Shown here: piece by piece, positions 25,908 to 34,239 of the stretch
Position numbering within the stretch: position 1 is the stretch's first letter
How the letters are laid out: the number at the start of each line of letters is the position of its first letter
Source of the DNA: Pseudomonas ovata
GTDB taxonomy: Bacteria; Pseudomonadota; Gammaproteobacteria; Pseudomonadales; Pseudomonadaceae
Assembly: GCF_003131185.1 (NCBI RefSeq)
Contig: NZ_QFFU01000036.1
Location: forward strand, 1 to 49,528
Direction of reading: 5' to 3'
DNA: 49,528 bases
Program-made: the position numbers and the translations under genes
The notes under the pieces: model-generated
Seen by the model: only the letters and a program-made list of their open reading frames with translations
Told to the model about the DNA's origin: nothing
Databases searched by the model: none

Positions 25908-26045
25908 GCTCTGTACGTAAAGTGGCTGCGCTCGGCCATGCTGCGTTAAAAATCGACTCGCAATGCTCATTGACACGTGTCAACTGCGCTTGCTCGCCGC
26001 TTTTTGCCTTGCCTGACCTTCGCTCACCGACTTTTCGTACAGAGC
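25908..26045. mobile_element. 138-bp palindromic MITE flanked by CTAG duplication
   Basis: The element begins GCTCTGTACG and ends CGTACAGAGC, with the match extending with few changes (TAAAGT against AAAAGT). Both sides are flanked by CTAG (25904-25907 and 26046-26049), as expected for a 4-bp target duplication. The whole element is an imperfect inverted repeat centred on the perfect palindrome TTGACACGTGTCAA (25970-25983), so single strands would fold into a hairpin of about 65 bp. There is no transposase. The TIR and CTAG target resemble IS5-family elements, so it was probably mobilised by one of those. Confidence 0.75.
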
Positions 26046-26091
26046 CTAGCGTGGGTCGATGCCACGATAAACAGACGGCCTTCGATACCTC

Positions 26092-27717
26092 TTACAATCT
26101 AAACCTCGACACCATGCTGTTCAGGTCAACTGCCAAGCGGGTCAACTCGCCGCTGGCGGTGCTGGTCTGGGCGGCGCCGTTGGAAGATTGCGTCGACAGG
26201 TCGCGGATATTGACCAAGTTGCGGTCCACTTCACGGGCGACTGCAGCCTGTTCTTCCGCAGCGGCGGCGATGACCAGGTTACGCTCGTTGATCTCGATTA
26301 CTGCGGTGTTGATGGTTTCCAGCGCCAAGCCTGCGCCTTTCGCGATGTTCAGGGTAGATTCAGCACGGTCAGTGCTGTTACGCATTGAACTGACCGCTTT
26401 TTCGGTGCCGCCTTGAATACTGCCAACCATACGTTCAATTTCGCTGGTGGACTGTTGGGTGCGATGGGCCAAAGCGCGTACTTCATCGGCAACCACCGCG
26501 AACCCGCGACCGGCTTCACCGGCCCGTGCCGCTTCGATGGCTGCGTTCAGCGCCAGCAGGTTGGTCTGATCCGCCAAGCCACGAATCACGTCCAAAACCT
26601 TGCCTATGTCGCGGGACTCTTCCGCAAGATTACCGATAAGATCAGCCGTGCTTTGCACATCGCCGCTCATGCGTTCGATAGCGTTGACGGTTTCCTGAAC
26701 CAGATCCCGGCCATCGCCTGCTGACGCTGTCGCGTTTTTTGACGTCTCGGAAGTGCTCACTGCGTTACGCGCCACTTCTTCGACGGCGCTGGTCATTTCG
26801 TTGACTGCAGTCGCGGCTTGCTCTATTTCGTTGTCCTGCTGCGCCAGGCCACGGGCGCTTTCATCGGTCACTGCGTTCAGCTCCTCGGCAGCGGAAGCCA
26901 ATTGTGTTGCGGATCCGGAAATACGCATCAAGGTATCACGTAGATTGTCCTGCATTTTTTGCATGGCAAGCAGCAACCGACCCGCTTCGTCAGTGCCATT
27001 GACCTTGATCGGTCGGGTCAGATTACCTTCGGCGATGGTTTCAGCCGCTTCAAGTGCCAAAGCTATTGGGTGGGTGATGCTCTTGGTCAGCAGCCAGGCA
27101 AACAGCATGGTCAGCAGCGAGGCAATAATGAGGAGGCCGACAACCAGGTCGAAGGCAGAGCTGTAATCGTCAGCAGAGGATTGATTGATGATAGCCAGTT
27201 GGGCGTTATTGAAGTCAGTAAGCTTGCTCAACGCCGCGTTTATCTGTTCAGCGTTGGCCGCAGACTCGGCGTTCAGCACGCGCGTTAGCTCTTGCAGATT
27301 GCCGGCCCGACTGAGGGTGACAAGGCGCGTTTCGATCTTCCGATATTCATCCATCAGCCGCATATAGTTGTTGTAGTCGGCTTGTTCTTCAGGGGCTGAA
27401 ATCAATTTGACGTAGGCGACCTGCGACTTGTTAAGTTGTTGGTTTTGTTCCGCCAGTAATTCGATAATGCGGTTCTGAGCATTCGGTTCGCGATCAGTCA
27501 ACAGCCGGTACGACAAAACCCGCATGCGGACGCCCGTCACCGTGAGAGCATTCAGGGTCTGAAAGCTTGGGACGCCTAATTTCGCGACGTCATCGCCTGC
27601 TGCACGGATCTTGCCCATCTGCGACAGTGCGAAGAGGCCAATGATCAGCATGAGCGCGCCAATCAATGAAAACCCGAGAAATGCGCGCGGAGCAATATTC
27701 ATTGTTCTTATTGTCAT
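26092..27717 (-). CDS. Methyl-accepting chemotaxis protein with four-helix-bundle sensor
   Basis: This 541-residue chemoreceptor has TM1 at about residues 11-32 (FLGFSLIGALMLIIGLFALS) and a mainly helical periplasmic domain of about 150 residues of the 4HB_MCP kind. TM2 is at about 190-212 (VVGLLIIASLLTMLFAWLLT), followed by HAMP (THPIALALEAAETIAEGNLT) and a signalling domain with the tip QTNLLALNAAIEAARAGE and EAGRGFAVVADEVR. The start at 27717 is preferred because AGGA lies 6 bases upstream; an in-frame extension lacks such a site. The gene ends 46 bp from the MITE. It lies beside the catabolic genes and may sense their substrate, as 4HB receptors often bind small organic acids or aromatics. 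That link is inference. Confidence 0.9.
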   Translation of the reverse strand: MTIRTMNIAPRAFLGFSLIGALMLIIGLFALSQMGKIRAAGDDVAKLGVPSFQTLNALTVTGVRMRVLSYRLLTDREPNAQNRIIELLAEQNQQLNKSQVAYVKLISAPEEQADYNNYMRLMDEYRKIETRLVTLSRAGNLQELTRVLNAESAANAEQINAALSKLTDFNNAQLAIINQSSADDYSSAFDLVVGLLIIASLLTMLFAWLLTKSITHPIALALEAAETIAEGNLTRPIKVNGTDEAGRLLLAMQKMQDNLRDTLMRISGSATQLASAAEELNAVTDESARGLAQQDNEIEQAATAVNEMTSAVEEVARNAVSTSETSKNATASAGDGRDLVQETVNAIERMSGDVQSTADLIGNLAEESRDIGKVLDVIRGLADQTNLLALNAAIEAARAGEAGRGFAVVADEVRALAHRTQQSTSEIERMVGSIQGGTEKAVSSMRNSTDRAESTLNIAKGAGLALETINTAVIEINERNLVIAAAAEEQAAVAREVDRNLVNIRDLSTQSSNGAAQTSTASGELTRLAVDLNSMVSRFRL

Positions 27718-27977
27718 GGTTTTCCTGGTGCGTGGAATGTGCTCCCCGCCAGCAGCAGTGGAGGTCCCAGTGCATAAGTATTTATCGGTCGCTTGATGAC
27801 ACACTTGAGCGAAAGCAGCGGTGTGCCGAATATTAAAACTGATACTGCCCACTTACCGACTTTCACTCTGGACTCCTGTAGGCCCGATGCAGCTCGATGG
27901 CGACAATCTTCAACCCATACGACCTGACACGCTAACAAGGTTGAATAGGGCGCTTACAGAATCAACTCTAGAAGCTG

Positions 27978-28000
27978 CAGCCGCTTGGCAGAAGCGGCTG
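27978..28000 (-). terminator. Hairpin terminator after the flavin monooxygenase gene
   Basis: CAGCCGCTT (27978-27986), GGCAG and AAGCGGCTG (27992-28000) form a perfect 9-bp stem 13 bases beyond the monooxygenase stop (minus strand). The T-tract after it is poor, but its position suits transcription termination. Confidence 0.55.
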
Positions 28001-28013
28001 TGCAGATTGACGC

Positions 28014-29204
28014 TCAAGGATAGGGCATGTTCGGTTCGATGCCGGCAAACACTGCACCCGCGCCGTCATAGGTTGCTTCGCCAAGGAAAGCATGCTGTGT
28101 CACCACCATCGAGTCGCGTACGATCCATTGCAAACGATTGTCATTGAAAATGGCTGCAGTCCCAGCAAGCCTATAAGCCTTCATGACTACGTCCGCGCCG
28201 GTATGAGCGGCATGGGTGGCGCTGAGGCGCAATAAGTTTGTCTGCTGCAGGGTGACCGTGTTATCGGCCAAAAGCGAGGCCCAAACAGCGTCGGCGGCTT
28301 CGTAGAAAAACGCCTGTGCACTGCGCAGCATCGCCTCTGCCTTACCCAGCTCGCTGCGATAATAAGCCCGGTCACCCAAGCGTGGTGCACCGGTGACAGT
28401 TTTGTTACTGCCCGACATTGCGATCACCAGGTCCAGTGCTGCGCGTGCCAGCCCAAGGTTAACGGCGGCGTGGACCTGCGCTTGGTAGGACACGGATGGG
28501 TATTGATAGAGGGGTTCGTCAACAGTGGAAGCGCTACCACGAACGAAGGTCCACTCGCGTTTGACAGTCTTTTTATGCAATTTTAGATCATGGCTACCCG
28601 TCCCTTGCATTCCGACAACATGCCAGTTGTCGACGATTTGCACTTCGCCTGCCGGGAACACTGCGGTCAGCGGTTTACCTGCTGTCTTTCCCCCTCCGTT
28701 GGCGGGTGTGCCACCGATGCCTACGCCAATCCAGTTGGCACCTTTGCACCCACTAGCAAACCGCCAGTGACCGCTGACCTCCCAGCCACTTTCAACTTCT
28801 TTGGCTGGTTGTAGAGGGTAAAGGCCGCCAGCATAGACCTGGTCCGGCCCGTTGGCATAAATCAACGCTTGAGTTTCCAGGGGCAGGGCAGCCAGGTAGA
28901 TGTTGGCTGAGCCGAACGCGACCACCCAGCCGGCTGAACCGTCGGCCTCGGAAACCCGTTCTACAATGCGTAGGAACTCGCTTGGCGCCAGCGCATCGCC
29001 ACCAAAACATTTGGGAGTACTGGCGCGGAAGATACCGACTGCTTTCATTTTTTCGATCATGTCTAAAGGGACATGAGCGCGTTGATTAAACTCGCTACGA
29101 CGCTCGGCAATCTCCGCAATCACATCATCCAGGGAAATCGCCTGTGGGCTGATTGGAACGCCTGCACGAGTGTCATAATCATCGAAATTGTTCTTGCTGT
29201 TCAT
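28014..29204 (-). CDS. Flavin-dependent monooxygenase, acyl-CoA dehydrogenase fold (IacA-like)
   Basis: This 396-residue enzyme belongs to the group D two-component flavoprotein monooxygenases, which look like acyl-CoA dehydrogenases but use reduced FMN/FAD from a separate reductase. Visible family features are the N-terminal helical part, WEVSGHWRFASGCKGANWIG in the middle beta domain and a C-terminal four-helix domain (LRLSATHAAHTGADVVMKAY). Relatives include HsaA, DszC and IacA, which hydroxylates indole-3-acetate. The divergent neighbour 256 bp away is a matching flavin reductase. The other iac-type parts (Rieske pair, VanB-type reductase, amidase) are also in this window, so an IacA-like role on an indole or aryl-acetate is favoured. 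Start 29204 is chosen for AGAGA upstream and the family's usual length. Confidence 0.8.
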   Translation of the reverse strand: MNSKNNFDDYDTRAGVPISPQAISLDDVIAEIAERRSEFNQRAHVPLDMIEKMKAVGIFRASTPKCFGGDALAPSEFLRIVERVSEADGSAGWVVAFGSANIYLAALPLETQALIYANGPDQVYAGGLYPLQPAKEVESGWEVSGHWRFASGCKGANWIGVGIGGTPANGGGKTAGKPLTAVFPAGEVQIVDNWHVVGMQGTGSHDLKLHKKTVKREWTFVRGSASTVDEPLYQYPSVSYQAQVHAAVNLGLARAALDLVIAMSGSNKTVTGAPRLGDRAYYRSELGKAEAMLRSAQAFFYEAADAVWASLLADNTVTLQQTNLLRLSATHAAHTGADVVMKAYRLAGTAAIFNDNRLQWIVRDSMVVTQHAFLGEATYDGAGAVFAGIEPNMPYP

Positions 29205-29460
29205 ATTTATTGTTCTCTGGTTGGCGTGATGGCATACCGGTTCAGCATGCGTTGGCGAATAAGAAAAAATCAAATTAGGAATATGAATAATCTTAATAAT
29301 CGGCGGGAATAAACGGTCGTGCCACGCGCCTCGAAAGGGGGGGTTAAGGGCGCTGGCTATTCCCGCTGTCAATAGGCCGTATGAGTAAATCGAATTTGAC
29401 CGGCCGAATCATCCGTCTCAACATAGTTCCATCAAGTCAATAATTACAAGGTGAAGGATT

Positions 29461-29982
29461 ATGGTGGGCGATCAAGCAAAGCAACATTTTCGGCAAGCGC
29501 TGTCATTGTTGTCCGCGGCGGTGAATGTCATTACTACCGATGGCCCCCATGGTCGCTTCGGGTTAACGGCGAGTGCGGTCTGCTCGGTGACTGATACGCC
29601 CCCAACATTATTAGTTTGCATCAACCGTAACAGTTCAATTCATGAGGCGTTACTGGGCAACAGGGCATTGTGCGTCAATATACTAACCGGTGATCTGGAG
29701 GGGGTTGCGCGACAGTTTGCTGGTTTGACGGATCTGCCGCCTGCGGAGCGCTTTACAGGTCAGGACTGGCGTACTGGATCCTCCGGCGTACCTGTATTGA
29801 ACGACGCGCTGGCAAGCCTCGAAGGGACCATTGTAGAGGTGAAGGACGTCGGATCGCACGCCGTGTTATTTGTCGAGATCAATCAAATAGAGGTGCGTGG
29901 AGAGGGGGAGAGCCTGGTTTATTTTGGGCGAAACTTTCACCGTGTGGGGCGGGTTGTAAATGCCGGCCTGCAGACGTCCTGA
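29461..29982 (+). CDS. Flavin reductase of a two-component monooxygenase (IacG/HpaC-like)
   Basis: This 173-residue NAD(P)H:flavin oxidoreductase of the HpaC/flavin-reductase-like family has the FMN-binding block GLTASAVCSVTDTPPTLLVC with INRNSSIHEAL and the C-terminal region YFGRNFHRV. It would deliver free reduced flavin to the monooxygenase encoded divergently 256 bp away. GAAGG stands directly before the ATG. In iac clusters the equivalent gene is iacG, in the same cluster as iacA rather than divergent as here. The cofactor preference (FMN or FAD, NADH or NADPH) cannot be told. Confidence 0.85.
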   Translation: MVGDQAKQHFRQALSLLSAAVNVITTDGPHGRFGLTASAVCSVTDTPPTLLVCINRNSSIHEALLGNRALCVNILTGDLEGVARQFAGLTDLPPAERFTGQDWRTGSSGVPVLNDALASLEGTIVEVKDVGSHAVLFVEINQIEVRGEGESLVYFGRNFHRVGRVVNAGLQTS

Positions 29983-30108
29983 TCCAATACAGTTGCCGAA
30001 ACCGCCGATGCCTTTGCAGACCTTTAACGATTGGAGCGAAGTGGATTGAGAATGTTTGCAAGCTGATCTTCGAACTGAACGTCTGGTGCCATTGCAATCA
30101 CACCCTTC

Positions 30109-30136
30109 GCGGGCGACGTTTATGCGTAACGCCCGC
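30109..30136. terminator. Shared hairpin between convergent genes
   Basis: GCGGGCG (30109-30115) and CGCCCGC (30130-30136) pair perfectly, with an inner ACG/CGT extension. The hairpin lies between the convergent flavin reductase and LysR genes and could terminate both transcripts. Confidence 0.5.
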
Positions 30137-30141
30137 ACGGT

Positions 30142-31083
30142 TCATTTGATGTGAGCGCCCGTGTGGCTGCCGGAGGCAAACAAACTAATGAATGACCCGC
30201 GCAGCCAGGTTATTCCGGCATCCGGTAGGAACCGGCTATGGCAATAAAGGCCCACTGAGATGGATGGCAATTCAAGGGGCAGACTCAGCAGCCGATAGCG
30301 CTGGTCGCGATTTAGCTGCATGGCAATGGCACGCGGCAGAATCAAGGCGAGATCAGTGTTGGCAACGATATTCGGAGCAATGGTGAAGTTGGGTACTTTC
30401 AGAGCGATGTCGCGCGCAATGCCGGCTTTTCCGAAGGCTGCATCGGCGGTCAGGCCATGGCCGGTAATGTTACTCGACACGTCTACATAGCGCAGGGCGA
30501 GCATGTCCTGAACGCTCAATTCAGCTTGCTGAAAAGGATGGTCCTGGCGCAGCAGGCAAATGAACTCGTCGTCTAGCAATTTTTCATAGATGCACTCTTC
30601 ATCGGGTTCTACCAGATAGCCCACGGCGATATCTACATCACCTTTGCGCAATGCCATGGCCAGTTGCTCGATAGGCATTTGAAGCACATCCACGCGTACA
30701 TTCGGCGCCTCGCGGGATAACGCGTCCATCAGCGTCGGCAGCACGTAGAGTTGCGACATGTCCGACATCGAGATGCGAAAGGTACGATCCGCTGTTTTCG
30801 GTTCAAAATTTGAAAACATCATTAATGCGCTTTGAATAATAATCAGCGCGTGTTCGATGGGGCTGTGAAGGCGAATAGCTGCGTCAGTCGGCTCCATCGA
30901 CGTTGCTGTTCGTACGAACAGTGGATCGTCAAAAACATCACGTAGCCGGCGCAGTGCGTGACTGACAGCGGGCTGGCTGAGGTGTAGGCGGTCAGCGGTG
31001 ATTGTCAGGCTGCGGTGTTCCCAAATCGCCACAAACGTCCTGAGAAGATTCAGATCGATAGTGGCCATGTTGATGTGTGTCAT
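30142..31083 (-). CDS. LysR-family transcriptional regulator
   Basis: This 313-residue regulator has its N-terminal helix-turn-helix at about residues 10-65 (TITADRLHLSQPAVSHALRR), in the NodD/SyrM/LeuO-like subgroup (IDLNLLRTF opening, FDDPLFVR). The effector-binding domain runs from about residue 95 (RTFRISMSDMSQLYVLPTLM). GGAGG lies 7 bases before the ATG at 31083, which is chosen over the in-frame ATG at 31068. It converges with the flavin reductase gene and lies downstream of the cytochrome b561 gene. It may control the monooxygenase pair. Effector unknown. Confidence 0.88.
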   Translation of the reverse strand: MTHINMATIDLNLLRTFVAIWEHRSLTITADRLHLSQPAVSHALRRLRDVFDDPLFVRTATSMEPTDAAIRLHSPIEHALIIIQSALMMFSNFEPKTADRTFRISMSDMSQLYVLPTLMDALSREAPNVRVDVLQMPIEQLAMALRKGDVDIAVGYLVEPDEECIYEKLLDDEFICLLRQDHPFQQAELSVQDMLALRYVDVSSNITGHGLTADAAFGKAGIARDIALKVPNFTIAPNIVANTDLALILPRAIAMQLNRDQRYRLLSLPLELPSISVGLYCHSRFLPDAGITWLRGSFISLFASGSHTGAHIK

Positions 31084-31327
31084 ATGCTTTCCTCCACCTT
31101 CGCAAGCGCAGCAGGCAGGATATCTGCGCGGCCTAGAGCCCAGACATGGCTATGCAACAGGCTAATAATAAATCGGTCTGGCACCTGAGTAGCCACTCAG
31201 CGGTCATGTGACGACGAGAGCGAATCGCCGTACTGCCTGACGGGGCTCAGGCAACAATAAGCGAACGCTCAGTCTCAGCATCCAAAGGCGTAAAACCTCT
31301 GGTGTTTATGCATAGCCTGAGGCGGGT

Positions 31328-31885
31328 TTACTTAACAGGCGTCTTGCGCGTGATGCTGGAGAAGACGCCGTCGCGGTATATCCACGCATGGATCAGCGCT
31401 GCGCAAAGATGCCCTAATACAAGCAGAAACAGAATCCAGGCGAAAAACCCATGTGCAGCCCGAAACCAGGCGTAAAGCACGGAGCTGACTGGAACAATTG
31501 GTGGAAGGTTCCAGCCCGTGAACATGGTGACCGGCCAATTGCCTGCAGAGAGCGTCGCCCAACCGAGCAGTGGCAGGCAGAGCATCAGCATGTAGAGCAA
31601 TAGATGCGAAACGTGCGCCGCCTTTCTCTGCCAGTACGGTAGGCTGGCAGGCAATGGAGGCGTGGCGTTTAAAAGCCGATTACCTAGACGCAGGATAGCC
31701 AAAACAAGAATGGCGATTCCCAGAGGCCTATGAAGGTCAATGAGCCAGGGACGCAGACCCAGAGAAGACATCATGCCTACGCCTATGAATAGCATGGCCA
31801 GGATAAGGACAGCCATGAGCCAATGGAGAACCCGTGCCGCGAAATTGAAATGGTGCACACCGTTGTGCCTCTGCTGGGTATGCAT
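31328..31885 (-). CDS. Cytochrome b561-family membrane protein
   Basis: This 185-residue protein has four membrane helices and conserved His residues for two b-type haems: FAARVLHWLMAVLILAMLFI, LIDLHRPLGIAILVLAILRL, AAHVSHLLLYMLMLCLPLLG and HGFFAWILFLLVLGHLCAAL. It belongs to the bacterial cytochrome b561 (YodB/CybB) family, which passes electrons across or along the inner membrane. The ATG at 31885 overlaps the stop of the catalase-like gene by one base (TAATG), so they are translationally coupled. Such pairs suggest the cytochrome feeds electrons from the quinone pool to the periplasmic haem peroxidase. Confidence 0.87.
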   Translation of the reverse strand: MHTQQRHNGVHHFNFAARVLHWLMAVLILAMLFIGVGMMSSLGLRPWLIDLHRPLGIAILVLAILRLGNRLLNATPPLPASLPYWQRKAAHVSHLLLYMLMLCLPLLGWATLSAGNWPVTMFTGWNLPPIVPVSSVLYAWFRAAHGFFAWILFLLVLGHLCAALIHAWIYRDGVFSSITRKTPVK

Positions 31886-32961
31886 TATTTGATTTCCTTC
31901 TTGCCAATCGCGTCAGTGGCTTTACCAAAACCTATTTCTCGTAATCTGGCGTTATAGGACTGGGAATAAATGCCTGCACGGGCTGCAAGCACCGGATCGT
32001 CTGAAAGTGCTATGCCGGGGGGGACAAGCGTAGGGTCAAAGTTAATGTCACGACATGCCCCATGAATTTGCTCTACCACCTGGTTTACCTCTAGTGTTCC
32101 AGCGATTACCTCTTTTCGGCTGCTCGGCCATGGCTGAGAAGGATCGTTGACCGGATCTCCTGCCTCGGCCAGCTGAAACACCAGATCCCAATACAAGGGG
32201 GCCTTACCCACACGCTGAGTGACTTCATCAAACAGGAAGTCATGACCGGCTTGCGCATGAGCCTCCTTGCTCAACGGCTCTACAACTGCACGAGGGCGCA
32301 TGGACCAGCGCACAGGTTGACGTTTTCCGTCCGTTGCAATGAGTACGAAGGCGTTGATCGAATTATACTCGGCTCCTGCAAAACTGGCCGGCCAGGTCGC
32401 ATTTTCCTCTCGCTCTACATATTTACGAGCCTCGGGGTATTTTTCGAAAAACGCGGCCACCTTGTCCGGGGCTGGTTGTCCGGTGGCAGCCACTGGTTCA
32501 AAGGCTTCGATCTGCGCCAGGAAACCCTCTGCATCACGAGTTGCAAAGTAGGGCTCGTTGTTGAGCTTCATTCGCCATTGTGACTTATCGTCGGCCACCA
32601 GCATGAGTGCCATGCTGACGGTCGCCGTCGAATTGTCTGCAGCGTGCGGGTCCACGGTGCCGATTGAAAAACGCCCGACAGCGGGAAGGTTGGCCGGTAG
32701 AAAAATAGGTGAGGTCGACAGAGGGACGGCCGCGCCGCTCGCATGAAAAGTCCCGCTGAAACACATACCCTTACCGTGTGCTCGTCGATAGCCTGGCGGA
32801 AAATTATCCAGGGACTCACCCAGAAATTCCTTTGTGGTAATGCCAGTGCCTAAGAATCCTCCCGTCCAGGCAAAGGCCAGCGCAAGAGCAGTCGCGATAC
32901 TGAATATGCCTAACAGCGGCAGTCGAAATTTCCATAAATCTTGAAGGCTATTTTTAAGCAT
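31885..32961 (-). CDS. Membrane-anchored catalase-like haem peroxidase (SrpA type)
   Basis: This 358-residue protein belongs to the SrpA/mini-catalase branch of the catalase superfamily. An N-terminal anchor (LPLLGIFSIATALALAFAWT) places the catalytic part in the periplasm. The distal His is in RRAHGKGMCFSG and the proximal Tyr region is RAGIYSQSYNARLREIGF near the C terminus. At about 360 residues it is shorter than true catalases and lacks the flavodoxin-like tail, as is typical for peroxidases of this group. It is coupled to a cytochrome b561 gene. In an aromatic catabolic island it could detoxify peroxide made by the amine oxidase or by uncoupled oxygenases, or carry out an oxidation itself; both are inference. 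Confidence 0.85.
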   Translation of the reverse strand: MLKNSLQDLWKFRLPLLGIFSIATALALAFAWTGGFLGTGITTKEFLGESLDNFPPGYRRAHGKGMCFSGTFHASGAAVPLSTSPIFLPANLPAVGRFSIGTVDPHAADNSTATVSMALMLVADDKSQWRMKLNNEPYFATRDAEGFLAQIEAFEPVAATGQPAPDKVAAFFEKYPEARKYVEREENATWPASFAGAEYNSINAFVLIATDGKRQPVRWSMRPRAVVEPLSKEAHAQAGHDFLFDEVTQRVGKAPLYWDLVFQLAEAGDPVNDPSQPWPSSRKEVIAGTLEVNQVVEQIHGACRDINFDPTLVPPGIALSDDPVLAARAGIYSQSYNARLREIGFGKATDAIGKKEIK

Positions 32962-33220
32962 AAAATTCTCAGCTGCCCGTTGTCAGGCAGCTCTGGATTG
33001 AAACTGCCGAATGGGATGGAACCGAAAGTAAACGGCGCAAGGCAGTAGGTAGGTGTAAATCAGAGGATTTCAAACGCCGATACGGCAGAAAAAACCGGTG
33101 TGCTCAAGGCATTTGCTTGAGCGGCAACGCGTGTTAAGCCTGCGGCATAGCACGCGAGGGTTATTCCTTGTTAAAGACACCCAGGACGAAAAGTGCCCGG
33201 GGTGCAACAGCCTTTCACGT

Positions 33221-34174
33221 TTATATGTCGAGAACCAATCGTGGAGATTTTGATCGTGAACAGCATACTAATATCGTATCGTTCGCCGCTTTTTCATCCG
33301 CAGTGAGATACACATCGCGGTGGTCTGGTTCACCCTCTAATACGTCACAAAGGCAGGTGCCACAAACACCCTGCTCGCAGGATATTTCGATATCAATACC
33401 GACTTCAGCCAGTGCTTGATAAATGGTCTGCCCGGTCATGACATTGACGGTTTTACCGCTGCGCGCCGCCACAACCTCAAAACCCGACCCCTGGGTATCA
33501 ACATCGGCCTGAAAGTATTCGCGGTGAATGTGTGCATCAGGGTAGCCGAGTTCGAGAGCATTATTGATAACCCACTCCATAAAACCTCCCGGTCCGCATG
33601 TATAGATGTGGGCCGTCTCCTGGCTGCCTCCTAATACGCTTTTGAGGTCCAGTTTGCTTTCAGGTTCATCGTCGAAGTGCAGCTGGACGGCATGGGAAAA
33701 TCCGGAGCGCTCCAGCTCTTCAAGAAACGCACTTCGGCTACGTGAGCGTGCGCAATAATGCATTTCAAACGCCTTGCCCTTGGCTTCAAGCGCATAGGCC
33801 ATCGCCAGCATCGGTGTGATGCCAATACCTCCTCCGAGCAGGATTGAATGTTCGGCATTCAAGTCCAGCGGGAAATGGTTACGAGGCAGGCTGATGTCTA
33901 CCGTTACGCCTTCAAGCAATTCCTGATGGACTGCAATGGACCCACCCCTGGATTGAGGATCTCTCAAAACGCCAAGGCGATAAATGCCTGCGTCAGCGGG
34001 ATCGCCGCACAACGAATATTGGCGGATCACACGTGAAGGGAGGTGCACATCAATATGCGCACCGGCTTCAAAGGCCGGCAAATTGCCGCGGTCTGCCCGC
34101 GCCAGCTCGATGATGACTACATCATCACCTTGCAGCACTCGTTTAAGCACGACTACGTGTAGGAGTTCATTCAT
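33221..34174 (-). CDS. VanB-type oxygenase reductase, FMN/2Fe-2S (IacF-like)
   Basis: This 317-residue electron-transfer protein of the phthalate dioxygenase reductase family moves electrons from NAD(P)H to a Rieske oxygenase. FMN-domain motif RQYSLCG is at residues 51-57 and the nucleotide-domain GGGIGITP at 114-121. The C-terminal plant-type ferredoxin has CEQGVCGTC (Cys266, 271, 274) plus a distal Cys at 304/305. It is the only reductase of this kind in the window and the Rieske oxygenase near 45.4 kb has none beside it, so the two are probably partners although 11 kb apart. In iac clusters the equivalent is iacF. It is 65 bp downstream of the aldehyde dehydrogenase, likely in one operon. 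Confidence 0.88.
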   Translation of the reverse strand: MNELLHVVVLKRVLQGDDVVIIELARADRGNLPAFEAGAHIDVHLPSRVIRQYSLCGDPADAGIYRLGVLRDPQSRGGSIAVHQELLEGVTVDISLPRNHFPLDLNAEHSILLGGGIGITPMLAMAYALEAKGKAFEMHYCARSRSRSAFLEELERSGFSHAVQLHFDDEPESKLDLKSVLGGSQETAHIYTCGPGGFMEWVINNALELGYPDAHIHREYFQADVDTQGSGFEVVAARSGKTVNVMTGQTIYQALAEVGIDIEISCEQGVCGTCLCDVLEGEPDHRDVYLTADEKAANDTILVCCSRSKSPRLVLDI

Positions 34175-34239
34175 CGGGTAATACCTGTACGCACGCGGGA
34201 AGACAATTCATATTGATGGTTAAAAAAGTTCGCCAATCT

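Noticed and set aside
31328..32961. Catalase-like protein as an ordinary catalase for oxidative stress
   Set aside because: It is too short, membrane-anchored and coupled to cytochrome b561, which fits the SrpA-type peroxidases instead.
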